Shown: positions 46,865 through 56,412, counted from the stretch's first letter. The stretch: 64,000 nt of DNA from an uncultured Bacilli bacterium (GCA_934154785.1 CAKPGL010000001.1:248001-312000); one strand, 5' to 3'. The notes: generated from the letters alone by a model not told the origin. Made by a program: numbers and translations.

Positions 46865-48302
46865 AAATAGTTCATTGACAAAAAATTATATTTATAATTT
46901 AATTTATCAACTATTTACATTCTTACCATTACTAATAATAACCCCTTATTTATCCCATGTTCTTGGTGCTCAAAAAATAGGTATATATAGTTTTACAACG
47001 TCAATACTTTCATATTTTGTATTGTTTGGATGTTTAGGTGTAAATTTATATGGTCAAAGGCAAATAGCCGCAACTAGAAATAATTTAAAGAAAATGACTA
47101 ACACATTTTATGAACTATTTTTCTTAAAAACTATATTTATTTTGCTAAGTTCATTAGTTTATATTTGTTTTTGCTTTAGTGATTCTGTTTATGGAGTATA
47201 TTATAAAATACTTATTTTTCAACTACTATTTAATATTTTTGATATAACGTGGTTTTATCAAGGAATAGAGGATTTTAAAACTATATCAGTTCAAACCATG
47301 ATTGTTAAAATAGTCCTAACATTATCAATTTTTCTATTTATTAAAGATGAAAACTCATTATTAATATATTTTATTATAATGGTGATATCATATTGCCTTA
47401 CACAAACTTTATTATTAATACATTTAAAAGAGAATATTGGTAAATTTAATATTAAAGAAATAAATATATTTAAGCATTTTAAAAATACAATTATAATATT
47501 TATTCCACAAATTGCTATTCAAATTTATACAGTTTTAGATAAAACGATGATTGGCTGGATTCTTAATGACATGAAAGAAGTAGGTTACTATGAACAGGCT
47601 CAAAAGTTAATTCATTTATGTTTAATGGTGATTACTTCGTTTGGAACTGTTATGGTACCACGAATTTCTAATCTTTATGCAAAACAAAAGCAAGATGAAT
47701 TAAATGAAAAAATTAATCAGTCTTTTAAAGTGGTATCATTTATAGCATTCCCAATGTGCTTTGGATTAATGGCTATAACCAATTGTTTAGTCCCTTGGTT
47801 TTTTGGTGAACAATTTATTTCATTAAATAAATTACTACCAGTATTAAGTTTACTTTTTTTAGCAATTGGTTTTAATAATATAACAGGAATTCAGTATGCT
47901 ATATCAACAAGTCATCAACAAAAATTTACAGTGTCAGTTATCGTTGGGGCTTTAATAAATATAGTGTTAAACTTGATATTGATTCCAAATTATGGAGCAT
48001 TAGGTGCTTCCATAGCGTCAGTTGTTGCGGAAACAGTCATATTTATTGTTCAAATATTTTACTTTAAATCTATATTTGATTTTAAAAAAATATTTTTATC
48101 AAATATAAAATATTTCTATTTTTCTATTATAATGGCAATCGTGGTATATATAGTAGGAATGATTTTTTCAAGCAATATTTTTACAACAGTTTTACAAATT
48201 GCAATTGGTTTAGTAATTTATTTTGTCTTATTACTAATTAGCAAGGATGATTTTTTATATCAACAATTAAATATGATTAAAGCTAAATTTATCAAGCATT
48301 AA
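46854..48302 (+). CDS. Wzx-type polysaccharide flippase
   Basis: A 482-aa protein with about 12-14 hydrophobic segments, from the MATE-like polysaccharide transporter superfamily. The N-terminal pattern YLSHVLGAQKIGIYSFTTSI, FYQGIEDFKTISVQ and GALGASIASVVAETVIFI match Wzx/RfbX proteins that move lipid-linked repeat units across the membrane. An AAGGTAGAACTAA site inside glf sets ATG 46854. It is coupled to glf and 29 bases upstream of the glycyl radical enzyme gene, so all are on one transcript. Confidence 0.9.
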   Translation: MKNKNSSLTKNYIYNLIYQLFTFLPLLIITPYLSHVLGAQKIGIYSFTTSILSYFVLFGCLGVNLYGQRQIAATRNNLKKMTNTFYELFFLKTIFILLSSLVYICFCFSDSVYGVYYKILIFQLLFNIFDITWFYQGIEDFKTISVQTMIVKIVLTLSIFLFIKDENSLLIYFIIMVISYCLTQTLLLIHLKENIGKFNIKEINIFKHFKNTIIIFIPQIAIQIYTVLDKTMIGWILNDMKEVGYYEQAQKLIHLCLMVITSFGTVMVPRISNLYAKQKQDELNEKINQSFKVVSFIAFPMCFGLMAITNCLVPWFFGEQFISLNKLLPVLSLLFLAIGFNNITGIQYAISTSHQQKFTVSVIVGALINIVLNLILIPNYGALGASIASVVAETVIFIVQIFYFKSIFDFKKIFLSNIKYFYFSIIMAIVVYIVGMIFSSNIFTTVLQIAIGLVIYFVLLLISKDDFLYQQLNMIKAKFIKH

Positions 48303-48331
48303 AATTTATGATGTGAGGTGTTATAACACAA

Positions 48332-50314
48332 ATGAGAATAAAAAAAATTATTAAAAAAATAATAGGTGAAAACAAAATAATTAAGTATCATAAAGTTAAT
48401 TCTTTGTATAATGATTCCAATATATTAAAAAAATTTGTATTAATAAAAAATATTAAGGTTTATACTAGTACTAATTTTTCTAGAATCCTAGTTGATTCAA
48501 AAGAAAATATATTATTTTCCGAACATTATGCTTACTTTGTAGATTTTAAATATTTAATAAAGTATACTGATACATTAAATAAAAATATGACACCAGATTA
48601 TAGTATTATTTTAGAAAATAGTTTAAACGACTTAAAAGAAAAATTTAAGGGAAATTCTACCGAAACTGCATTTATCTTGGAATTAGAAAACTATATCGAT
48701 ACATATATTAATAAAATATGTAGTTACAATATTAAAAACAAAAATAACATTATTAAATATATTGAAAACATAAAAACAAAAAAATGTAAAAGTTTTATAG
48801 AGGCTATTCAACGTATTTTATTTTTTAATCAACTATTTTGGCAATTTGGATATAATTTATGTGGCTTAGGTAGAATAGATTTTTTATTAGATTATTATTA
48901 TGAAAAAGATAAAAAGCAAAAGAAAATAGATGAAAATGAAACTAGAGGTTTAATTCAAGAATTTTATTATTTGTTGCACCAATACTACAATGAAAAAAGC
49001 AATTGTTTAATTGGTGATACTGGTCAAATTATAGTTGTAGGAGGCATGGATAAAAATAATGTAAATTTTGAAAATGATTTAACTTTATTTTTGCTAGAGG
49101 AATTAAAAAAATTTAATAAACCAGAACCTAAAATATTTTTAAGAGTTAATAAAGATACATCTAACAAAATATTAGAGACTGCTATTTCTTGTATTGCTAG
49201 TGGCATCGGGTCTCCTTTAATATCAAATGATAAAATTGTAATTCCTAAATTAATAAATTTTGGATATGATGCTTCAGATACTTGGAATTATGTGCCTGCA
49301 GCATGTTGGGAACCATCAATTTGTGGAAATTCAATAGATTTAAACAACAATTTCATTATAAATTTGTTGGAACCATTAAAAGACTTAATTAAAGAAAACG
49401 AAAACTTTACATTAGAAAAAATAGAAGACATTTATATAAATAATTTAATAACATATCTTGATACAATGATACAAAAGCATCGTGTTATTAATTACGATAA
49501 ACAACCATACTTATCACTTTTTATAAAAGATTGTATTAATAACAAAGCAATGATTTCTGCTGAAATTATAAAATATAAAAACGTTGGTTTTACGATGATT
49601 GGACTACCAAATGTTGTTAATAGCATTCTAAATATTGAAACAATTATTAGTAAAAAAATAATTAGTGTTTCGGAATTGATTTTGGCTAAAAAAAATAATT
49701 TTCAAGAAGAATATATATTAGATATATTAAAAAACAATAATTCAAATGGCTTTGGTTCAAGTAATGAACACGCTATAGAATTAACAAATAAAATAATCAA
49801 TACTGTTTCTACAACTTTAGATAAATATCAAACAAATTATGGTGGTAAATTTAAGTTTGGTTTAAGTTCACCTTCATATGTAGAAATCGGTAAAAAGACT
49901 TTAGCTACTTATGATGGTAGAAAGAACTATGAACCATTAGGAAATCATATTTCATCACTATATAACAACTATTTAGATTTAATGGAATTTGCTAGTAAAA
50001 TAAAATATCCTAAAAATTGTATAAATGGTAATGTAGTAGATTTTATAATTAATACATCTTTTATAGAAAATAATATGGAAAAATTTACAAAATATATAAA
50101 GGCATATTTAAATAGAAATATTTATCAATTACAAATAAATGTACTTGATAGTAAAACTTTAATGGCTGCAAAAGCTAATCCAGAGTTATATAAAAATCTA
50201 ATTGTCAGAGTTTGGGGATTTAGTGCTTATTTTAATGATTTACCAGAAGAGTATAAGGATATTATTATAAAAAGAGCTATTAGTGCCGAAAGGAATTATA
50301 TTGATAATGAATAA
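48332..50314 (+). CDS. Glycyl radical enzyme (PFL/diol-dehydratase superfamily), unknown substrate
   Basis: Superfamily hallmarks are present. GLGRIDFLLDYYYEKD (178-193) is the conserved barrel motif. ACWEP (324-328) holds the thiyl-radical Cys325 and Glu327 in the C-x-E form of eliminating enzymes such as glycerol or choline lyases, not the Cys-Cys pair of pyruvate formate-lyase. YDGR (527-530) is followed by the C-terminal radical motif VRVWGFSAYF, with Gly629. At 660 aa it is 100 or more residues shorter than most relatives. The activase gene overlaps its end by 8 bases. It is placed between the flippase and glycosyltransferase of a polysaccharide locus, which suggests sugar or polyol deoxygenation, but the reaction is unknown. 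GTGAGGTG lies 12 bases before ATG 48332. Confidence 0.88.
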   Translation: MRIKKIIKKIIGENKIIKYHKVNSLYNDSNILKKFVLIKNIKVYTSTNFSRILVDSKENILFSEHYAYFVDFKYLIKYTDTLNKNMTPDYSIILENSLNDLKEKFKGNSTETAFILELENYIDTYINKICSYNIKNKNNIIKYIENIKTKKCKSFIEAIQRILFFNQLFWQFGYNLCGLGRIDFLLDYYYEKDKKQKKIDENETRGLIQEFYYLLHQYYNEKSNCLIGDTGQIIVVGGMDKNNVNFENDLTLFLLEELKKFNKPEPKIFLRVNKDTSNKILETAISCIASGIGSPLISNDKIVIPKLINFGYDASDTWNYVPAACWEPSICGNSIDLNNNFIINLLEPLKDLIKENENFTLEKIEDIYINNLITYLDTMIQKHRVINYDKQPYLSLFIKDCINNKAMISAEIIKYKNVGFTMIGLPNVVNSILNIETIISKKIISVSELILAKKNNFQEEYILDILKNNNSNGFGSSNEHAIELTNKIINTVSTTLDKYQTNYGGKFKFGLSSPSYVEIGKKTLATYDGRKNYEPLGNHISSLYNNYLDLMEFASKIKYPKNCINGNVVDFIINTSFIENNMEKFTKYIKAYLNRNIYQLQINVLDSKTLMAAKANPELYKNLIVRVWGFSAYFNDLPEEYKDIIIKRAISAERNYIDNE

Positions 50315-51182
50315 CAAACTTATTGTTAATTCTATTCAGAGATCTTGTTTTCATGATGGACCAGGTATAAGAACAACTGTGTTTTTACATTCTTGTTCTT
50401 TAAAATGTCCTTGGTGTTCAAATCCTGAATGTAGCATGACAAACTACAGGTATGTAATTAACAATCGTTGTCGTAAATCTAATGGCAAATGTATTTATAA
50501 TATAGATTGTCCTAGTACTAAGAATAAAAAATCAAACGATGATTTGAAAAGTTTTATAGATAAGTGCCCAGTTTTAGCTATAGAAAATAATTTTAGACCA
50601 TATTCTATTGACGAATTAAAAGAAACTTTAGTTCAAGATAAATTTTTATTTGACACAGAGGGCGGGGTAACATTTTCTGGAGGAGAACCATTATTACAAA
50701 GTTATAATCTTGGTGAACTTATTAAAGAATTAAAAAAAGAGCAAATCAATATTGCCGTTGAAACATGTTTATTTGTGAAACATGAAAATTTATTGTCTGT
50801 AGTTGATGATATTGATTTATTTATAGTTGATTTAAAAATTTTGGATGCTAAAGAATGTTCCAAGATATTAGGTGGAGATCTTAAAGAGTTTTTAAATAAT
50901 ATAGAAATTTTATTTGCTAAAAAGAAGGATATCGTTTTTCGTGTGCCACTTATTAAACCATATATTACAAATAAAAATAATATGTCGCTTATATATAAAT
51001 TTCTTACTAGATATAAACCTTTAAAAGTTGAGTTATTAAAAGGTCATAATTTAGCCAAAGAAAAATACCAAAAATTAGGTATTGAATACAAATTAGTTTC
51101 AACTATAAACGAAACAGAAATAAATGATATTTTAAAAGAAATGACCAACATAGGAATAAACGCTACTATTATAGATTTTTAA
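50307..51182 (+). CDS. Glycyl radical enzyme activating enzyme (radical SAM)
   Basis: Installs the glycyl radical on the adjacent enzyme. FHDGPGIRT (15-23) is the PFL-activase family start motif. The SAM 4Fe-4S motif is CSLKCPWC (Cys30, 34, 37), and VTFSGGEPLLQ binds SAM. The inserted ferredoxin-like stretch (about 42-90) has only about five cysteines, fewer than the eight of a two-cluster domain, so it may hold one auxiliary cluster or none. I start at ATG 50307 (291 aa), overlapping the enzyme gene by 8 bases; a longer frame reaches GTG 50283. It ends back-to-back with the minus-strand glycosyltransferase. Confidence 0.9.
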   Translation: MNNKLIVNSIQRSCFHDGPGIRTTVFLHSCSLKCPWCSNPECSMTNYRYVINNRCRKSNGKCIYNIDCPSTKNKKSNDDLKSFIDKCPVLAIENNFRPYSIDELKETLVQDKFLFDTEGGVTFSGGEPLLQSYNLGELIKELKKEQINIAVETCLFVKHENLLSVVDDIDLFIVDLKILDAKECSKILGGDLKEFLNNIEILFAKKKDIVFRVPLIKPYITNKNNMSLIYKFLTRYKPLKVELLKGHNLAKEKYQKLGIEYKLVSTINETEINDILKEMTNIGINATIIDF

Positions 51183-51950
51183 TTAATTAAAACCTATAAA
51201 TCGTAGCATTTTTCTTTTTATAATACCTAGACGTTGTTTAAAAAGGGGTTCTTCAATATTATATACAGGTAATTCTTTAATTTTTAATTTGTCTTTGTTT
51301 TTTTCGATATAAACATTTAGTAGTCTTTCTGATATAAATCCAAATACTCTTTTATTGTAATCGTCGTATTTGCTTATATCGATTTTCTTTTCTAAATCAA
51401 ATAATATATCAAAAAGCCAATTACAGTAATCATCCAAAAACTCTTTTTTTGCTATTATCATATTGAAACAATATGCCCATTTTTTTTTCAATACTATATC
51501 AAAACTAGTTTCAAATTCAGGATATTTCTTTTTTATAATGTTTTTACATTCTAGTAAGTCTTTAATGTGATGTTTAACATCGTAATTGTTTTCAACTGAT
51601 ATATTAAAATAGTATGGCATTGGTAGAATTATATCATACTTGTTTGTTATTTTATTTATATCGTTTTTTGATAAAATATTCTTTTTACTTTTAAAGATAT
51701 TTTTATAGAAATATCTACGATAATGACATAATCCAAGCACTTTATCTTTTTTAATATTTTTCCACATATAATAAATAACTGTTAATTCACAATAATTAGG
51801 ATTCTTAGAAGATATATTAATTCCTTCGTCGTCTTTTAAGTATCCTAATTCTTTGTTAATTTTAGCACCACATTGTATAGGAATATATCCTTGTTTTAGA
51901 GGAAAATCAAATTTTTTATGTATTGCTACAAAGATTTCAATTGACTTCAT
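51183..51950 (-). CDS. DUF4422 glycosyltransferase
   Basis: Capsular/exopolysaccharide-type glycosyltransferase family of about 250 aa. Typical segments are EIFVAIHKKFDFPL, YIPIQCGAK, LGYLKDDEGINISSKNPNYCELTVIYYMWKN-like spacing (about 38-70) and the hallmark LCHYRRYF (about 79-86). Donor and acceptor sugars are unknown; galactose transfer is reported in this family. It is on the opposite strand to the rest of the locus and ends one base from the activase gene. GGTGATATTA precedes its ATG at 51950. Confidence 0.85.
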   Translation of the reverse strand: MKSIEIFVAIHKKFDFPLKQGYIPIQCGAKINKELGYLKDDEGINISSKNPNYCELTVIYYMWKNIKKDKVLGLCHYRRYFYKNIFKSKKNILSKNDINKITNKYDIILPMPYYFNISVENNYDVKHHIKDLLECKNIIKKKYPEFETSFDIVLKKKWAYCFNMIIAKKEFLDDYCNWLFDILFDLEKKIDISKYDDYNKRVFGFISERLLNVYIEKNKDKLKIKELPVYNIEEPLFKQRLGIIKRKMLRFIGFN

Positions 51951-52066
51951 TAATATCACCTTACTTCTATAAACTATTTTATATTGATTTGGTTACAATG
52001 TAAATATTATATTTTAAAAATATTAATACTGTGTTATAATAATTTTATCAAATAGGAGACAAAGAT

Positions 52067-53245
52067 ATGAGTTTTTTTGATAAATTGAATAATAAATTTT
52101 CTAAATTTTATGATAAAGTTACAACTATTGAAACTATTCGCAATATATTTTTTTATTTGGGAATTACACTATTTTTTATTGGTGATTCCTCTGATTATTC
52201 GATTATAGGTTTTACCCCATTGGTTAAAAATTTATTGCTATACTCAGGTTTTACGTTATTAGTATTAAAGATATTTTTAACACAAGAAAGTTTATATAAT
52301 TACATCAAGTATTTTATTTACATTTTGATAGCGATTATTCTTGATAATATCATTGGTACCAAAGTAATTGCCTTATCAATTGTTCTTTATATTATTAGTT
52401 CAAAAAAAGTAGACATAAATAAATTTTTTAAATATCTTTTTTTTATAAATAGTATTATTTTAATTTTTAATTTGTACGTTTATATAGCAAATCAGTTCTT
52501 GGATTTTAATTTATTTGGCGCTAGAATTTCTCCAGAATATTATTTGTATCGTAATAATTTAATTAGACATGGATTTTATTTTTATCATCCAAACGCATTT
52601 TCTTTTTATTTATTTTGGACATATATGTTATATATATATTTACAATGGGATAGTTTTAAAAGCGCAAAACAATATATTAAAGTTTTTATTGCTTCCGTAT
52701 TACTAGCAATAGTATGCTTCTTTTGTACACAAACAAGGATCGCAACTATATTTTTCTTAATAACAGTACCGTTATTGTTTGTTTTTAAAAATAAAAAATT
52801 TCAAAATAGTAGGTTAATCAAATGGATTTTATCATACTTTTATGTAATTTTATTTATCATTTCTATGTTATTATTAGTTTCATATGGCTTAAATAATGTG
52901 TTAGGTGTAATTTCTTTAAAAATAAGTGATATTTTAAACGGCAGAATATGGTTAGGTAATTTAGAATTAACAAAATATGGTTTAACGCTGTTTGGCCAAC
53001 CTGGTTTAGCATCAAAATTTTTTGTGGTTGACAATGGATATTATCATATTTTAATTAAGTATGGTTTATTAGCAACATTGTTCTTTCTGTGTTTGTTTGT
53101 TAAAACATCTAAACGTTTATGTATTAACAAGGATTATAAATGTTTATATTTAATAACGTTATTTTGTGTATATAATTTTATTGAGGCTTTGTTAGTTCAC
53201 CCACAAGCATGTATTATTTATGCAATTTTAGGAATGTTTATTTAA
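52067..53245 (+). CDS. O-antigen polymerase/ligase-like membrane protein
   Basis: A 392-aa protein with about 10-11 hydrophobic segments and a larger polar loop between the later ones (about 285-330), the usual topology of Wzy polymerases and WaaL ligases. FYFYHPNAFSFYLFWTYM, CTQTRIATIFFLITVPLL and the NGRIWLGN plus FGQPG motif in the loop resemble these families. It probably polymerises the repeat unit exported by the flippase at 46854. AGGAGAC sets ATG 52067; a TATAAT at 52035 may be its -10. No terminator is evident after it. Confidence 0.78.
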   Translation: MSFFDKLNNKFSKFYDKVTTIETIRNIFFYLGITLFFIGDSSDYSIIGFTPLVKNLLLYSGFTLLVLKIFLTQESLYNYIKYFIYILIAIILDNIIGTKVIALSIVLYIISSKKVDINKFFKYLFFINSIILIFNLYVYIANQFLDFNLFGARISPEYYLYRNNLIRHGFYFYHPNAFSFYLFWTYMLYIYLQWDSFKSAKQYIKVFIASVLLAIVCFFCTQTRIATIFFLITVPLLFVFKNKKFQNSRLIKWILSYFYVILFIISMLLLVSYGLNNVLGVISLKISDILNGRIWLGNLELTKYGLTLFGQPGLASKFFVVDNGYYHILIKYGLLATLFFLCLFVKTSKRLCINKDYKCLYLITLFCVYNFIEALLVHPQACIIYAILGMFI

Positions 53246-53304
53246 AAAATTAGTATTATCTTGTAATATAAGGATATTAATTGTTATTTTTGTTAAAAAT
53301 GGAA

Positions 53305-53333
53305 TTCACAAGGATAAATATCCATGATATAAT
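53305..53333 (+). promoter_or_regulatory. Predicted promoter for frr
   Basis: TTCACA (53305-53310) and TATAAT (53328-53333) with 17-base spacing, 27 bases before the frr start. Confidence 0.5.
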
Positions 53334-53360
53334 ATATCTTGATTGAAAAGGAGATTTTTT

Positions 53361-53903
53361 ATGAATGATATTTTAATGGAAACTGAATTAAAAATGGAGT
53401 CCGCTATTGAGAATATGGATAAAAGATTATTAAATATTCGTGCGGGACGTGCTAATCCATCTATATTAGATGGTGTAATGGTATCTTATTATGGAGCACC
53501 AACACCATTAAAACAACTTGCTACTATATCTGTACCTGAAGCTAGACAATTAATGATTAAACCTTTTGATAGAAGTTGTTTATCCGCTATTGAAAAAGGT
53601 ATATATGAAGCAAATGTTGGACTTACACCAAACAATAATGGTGAAGTAATAATATTAAATATTCCAGCACTAACTGAAGATACTAGACGTGAATATGTTA
53701 AACAAGCTAAGACTGTTGCGGAAGAATGCAAAATTGCTCTTCGTAACATTAGACAAGACGCTAATAACGATATTAAAAAGTTAGAAGTGCCAGAAGATGA
53801 TATTAAAAATGGTCAAGATGAAGTACAAGAATATATTAATAAATATAATAAAATAGTAGATGAAAAATTAAAGATGAAAGAACAAGAATTGATGACAGTA
53901 TAG
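53361..53903 (+). CDS. frr: Ribosome recycling factor
   Basis: Splits post-termination ribosomes together with EF-G. Diagnostic segments are LLNIRAGRANPSILDGV, YYGAPTPLKQLATISVPEAR and LTEDTRREYVKQAK, with the paired Lys/Glu-rich helices at the end. ATG 53361 with AAGGAGA gives 180 aa, close to the usual 185. It is separated from the rpsB-tsf-pyrH genes that usually accompany it in bacteria; here it has its own promoter right after the polysaccharide locus. Confidence 0.97.
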   Translation: MNDILMETELKMESAIENMDKRLLNIRAGRANPSILDGVMVSYYGAPTPLKQLATISVPEARQLMIKPFDRSCLSAIEKGIYEANVGLTPNNNGEVIILNIPALTEDTRREYVKQAKTVAEECKIALRNIRQDANNDIKKLEVPEDDIKNGQDEVQEYINKYNKIVDEKLKMKEQELMTV

Positions 53904-53904
53904 T

Positions 53905-54492
53905 ATGAAAAATTTAAATAAAAGTAGTGTCAAAGATGCTACAACTAACGCAACATTAGATAGAATAGTCTCAGAGTATAGAAGTGCTATAAAAAAAATC
54001 ACTACATGTTCTGATAATTCAATGGATGACACTATGGCTACAATACTATGTAATAGCATGTGTGGTAATCTAGATATTTGTAATTCTATAGTTTCTGTTT
54101 GTAGTCCTACTGGTAATCATTATGTATTAGCACTCGAATTAGAAGAAAAATACTATATATTAGATGTAACATTTAATAATTATATAAAAGGTGCTAATTA
54201 CAAAATTACAGAAAAAAATTTAGTAGAAAGATTTAATTGCTTGCCATCTTTCTTTATTATAAAAAATGAAAATGGTAGAGATTTTATGGATGAATTACTA
54301 AAGAATGGTTATTTTGAGTGTACAGAACAAAATATGAAATTATATTGTGATGGTTTTGTTTTAGCATGCTACAATAAAAACAAGAAAAATAAAGATGTAG
54401 TTTATAATACAAATATTACTGGTGAAGAATACTTATCTAGTATGGTACTTAGAAAAATGATTGATTCGAATGGTCGTCAAAAAATAAAGTAG
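53905..54492 (+). CDS. Hypothetical protein, possibly transglutaminase/protease-like
   Basis: A 195-aa soluble protein that I cannot assign. The middle contains a cysteine-rich helix (ILCNSMCGNLDICNSIVSVC), then GNHYVLALELEEKYYILDVTFNNY. The order Cys, His, Asp followed by beta strands recalls transglutaminase-like and NlpC-like folds, but that is only a shape resemblance. It starts 1 base after the frr stop with no separate strong ribosome binding site, so it is translationally coupled to frr. Confidence 0.55.
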   Translation: MKNLNKSSVKDATTNATLDRIVSEYRSAIKKITTCSDNSMDDTMATILCNSMCGNLDICNSIVSVCSPTGNHYVLALELEEKYYILDVTFNNYIKGANYKITEKNLVERFNCLPSFFIIKNENGRDFMDELLKNGYFECTEQNMKLYCDGFVLACYNKNKKNKDVVYNTNITGEEYLSSMVLRKMIDSNGRQKIK

Positions 54493-54502
54493 GGGGAATA
54501 TA

Positions 54503-55666
54503 ATGTTTAAAAGAAAAGCTAATTCGGCTAAATTAGATACTGGCAACTTAAATGAAGTAATTACATTATCGAAAGCCATTTTAAAAATACTTTTTGTAGT
54601 TATGATTATTGCGGGAGTCTATGGTTTAACAATTTTATTAAAAGAGTTAGGAATAACTAAATTCTTTGTAGAATTACTAAAGATAATTTCACCTTTATTT
54701 ATAGGTATTGTAATAGCGTGGTTATTTAATCCTCTTATGAAGTTCTTTTCTAAAAAGGGAATTCGTAGAGGACTTGGTGCTGCTATAATATATATTGCTT
54801 TAAGTGCTATAATTTTTCTTTTAATAAAAGCTATAATTCCACTTATGTTTGAACAAATTAATGATTTAGTAAGTACTATACCATCAACATTAAAGGGAAT
54901 TGTTAATTGGATTAGTGACTTATTTAATAAAGTTAGTAATAATTCTAATGTTGATTTAACTAGCGTTAAAACAGAAATTATTTCTAAAATAGAAAACTAT
55001 GGTATGAATATTGCTAGTTCTCTTCCAGAAGTTATGGTTAATACAGTAAAATCATTCTTTTCTGGTATTGGTACATTTTTAATAGGAGCAATTATTGGTT
55101 TTTTCTTACTTATTAGTTTTGATGGAACTGATAAAGTAATGGATTTTTTACCAGATAAAATACATAATAATGTAACATCTTTATTTAGTAAAATAGAAGA
55201 CTCTTTAAGAAGATATGTCCAGGGAACTTTAACACTATCTACTTTAGTATTTGTTGTAAGTACAATAGGATTTATGATAAGTGGTTTAAAATCTGCTTTA
55301 TTATTTGGATTATTTTGTGGCATCACCAATATTATTCCTTATGTTGGTCCTTACTTAGGAGCGGCACCAGCATTAATAGTTGGTTTTTCCCAAGGAACAC
55401 CAATAGGTATTGGGGTCCTAATAACAGTAGTTATAGTTCAAACTATTGAAGGTAATATATTAAATCCAATTGTAATGAGTAAAACTATGAAACTACATCC
55501 TGTTACAATTATAATAGGATTATTAGTATTTGAACATTTCTGGGGTATTCTAGGAATGATTCTTGCAACACCGATAATTGCGACAATTAAAGTTATTTTT
55601 GAATACTTTAATGAAAAATATGGTATAATAAATAAGAAATTTGAACAAAACGTTGAAGAAGAATAG
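54503..55666 (+). CDS. AI-2E family transporter (PerM-like permease)
   Basis: A 387-aa membrane protein with about eight hydrophobic segments. ISPLFIGIVIAWLFNPLMKFF near the start, the FCGITNIIPYVGPYLGAAPA core (about 272-291) and the end motif KLHPVTIIIGLLVFEHFWGILGMILATPI are the family's most conserved blocks. Family members export small molecules or ions; the substrate is unknown here. AGGGGGAATATA sets ATG 54503. It lies just upstream of the alanine T-box and alaS, as the homologous yrrI does in Bacillus. Confidence 0.92.
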   Translation: MFKRKANSAKLDTGNLNEVITLSKAILKILFVVMIIAGVYGLTILLKELGITKFFVELLKIISPLFIGIVIAWLFNPLMKFFSKKGIRRGLGAAIIYIALSAIIFLLIKAIIPLMFEQINDLVSTIPSTLKGIVNWISDLFNKVSNNSNVDLTSVKTEIISKIENYGMNIASSLPEVMVNTVKSFFSGIGTFLIGAIIGFFLLISFDGTDKVMDFLPDKIHNNVTSLFSKIEDSLRRYVQGTLTLSTLVFVVSTIGFMISGLKSALLFGLFCGITNIIPYVGPYLGAAPALIVGFSQGTPIGIGVLITVVIVQTIEGNILNPIVMSKTMKLHPVTIIIGLLVFEHFWGILGMILATPIIATIKVIFEYFNEKYGIINKKFEQNVEEE

Positions 55667-55675
55667 TACATAATT

Positions 55676-55842
55676 ATTAATTGATAGAGAGCTTATGGTT
55701 GATGGAAATAAGTAATTAATATTATGGAAGCTACTTTAGAGTGTAGTTAAATACTACCGGTGTAAACCGTTATAATAATTAAGTTTAATTAGGATGGTAC
55801 CGCGGCTTTTTCGTTCCTAGAAATAGTGGCGGTTTTTCTTAT
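55676..55842 (+). promoter_or_regulatory. T-box riboswitch, alanine specifier
   Basis: An uncharged-tRNA-sensing leader. The T-box AGGATGGTACCGCGG lies at 55791-55805; its TGGT can pair with the ACCA end of tRNA-Ala (discriminator A). Stem I begins GATAGAGAG at 55683. The probable specifier is GCT at 55730-55732, in GGAAGCTACTTTAGAGTG, i.e. alanine, which fits alaS downstream. A terminator alternative pairs the ACCGC of the T-box with GCGGT before a T run (55828-55838). Confidence 0.9.
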
Positions 55843-55860
55843 TTTAAAGGAGGACGACTT

Positions 55861-56412
55861 ATGGAATATATTGATAAAAAACCAAAGATTTATGTGATTT
55901 CAGGTAAAGCAAAAAGTGGTAAAGATACGATTGCTAATATAATTTGTAATTACTATAAAGATAAAAAATGTAAAAAGATATCTTATGCCTACTATTTAAA
56001 AGAATATATTAAAAATATATTTGATTGGGATGGCAAAGAAGAAACTAAACCAAGAGATCTATTACAGAGTATTGGTATTGATTTACTACAAAAAAAGATT
56101 GATGAACATTTTTTAATAGATAGAGTTGTAGAAGATATAAAGGTTTATTCTTACTTTTATGATGTAATAATTATAACTGACGCTAGACTGGTAGATGAAA
56201 TAGAAATACCTAAAAATAAATTTTCTAATGTTACAACTATTAGAATAAATAACAATAGTGATAATGATTTAACACTAGAACAGAAAAAACATATTACAGA
56301 AACAGCTTTGGATAATTATACTAATTTTGATTATGTAATAAATAATACAAGTGATTATAATGCTTTAAAACAAAGTGTTAATAAAATTTTGGAGGTAAAT
56401 CATGAAAAATAA
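55861..56412 (+). CDS. Deoxynucleoside monophosphate kinase-like P-loop protein
   Basis: A 183-aa P-loop NTPase. The Walker A is SGKAKSGKDT (about 15-24). PRDLLQSIGIDLLQKKIDEH and VIITDARLVDEIE resemble deoxynucleotide monophosphate kinases of the phage T4 gp1 type. Its substrate is not certain. It is the first gene after the alanine T-box, with AAGGAGGACG before ATG 55861, and overlaps the next kinase gene by 11 bases, so its expression should follow alanine-tRNA charging. Confidence 0.7.
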   Translation: MEYIDKKPKIYVISGKAKSGKDTIANIICNYYKDKKCKKISYAYYLKEYIKNIFDWDGKEETKPRDLLQSIGIDLLQKKIDEHFLIDRVVEDIKVYSYFYDVIIITDARLVDEIEIPKNKFSNVTTIRINNNSDNDLTLEQKKHITETALDNYTNFDYVINNTSDYNALKQSVNKILEVNHEK

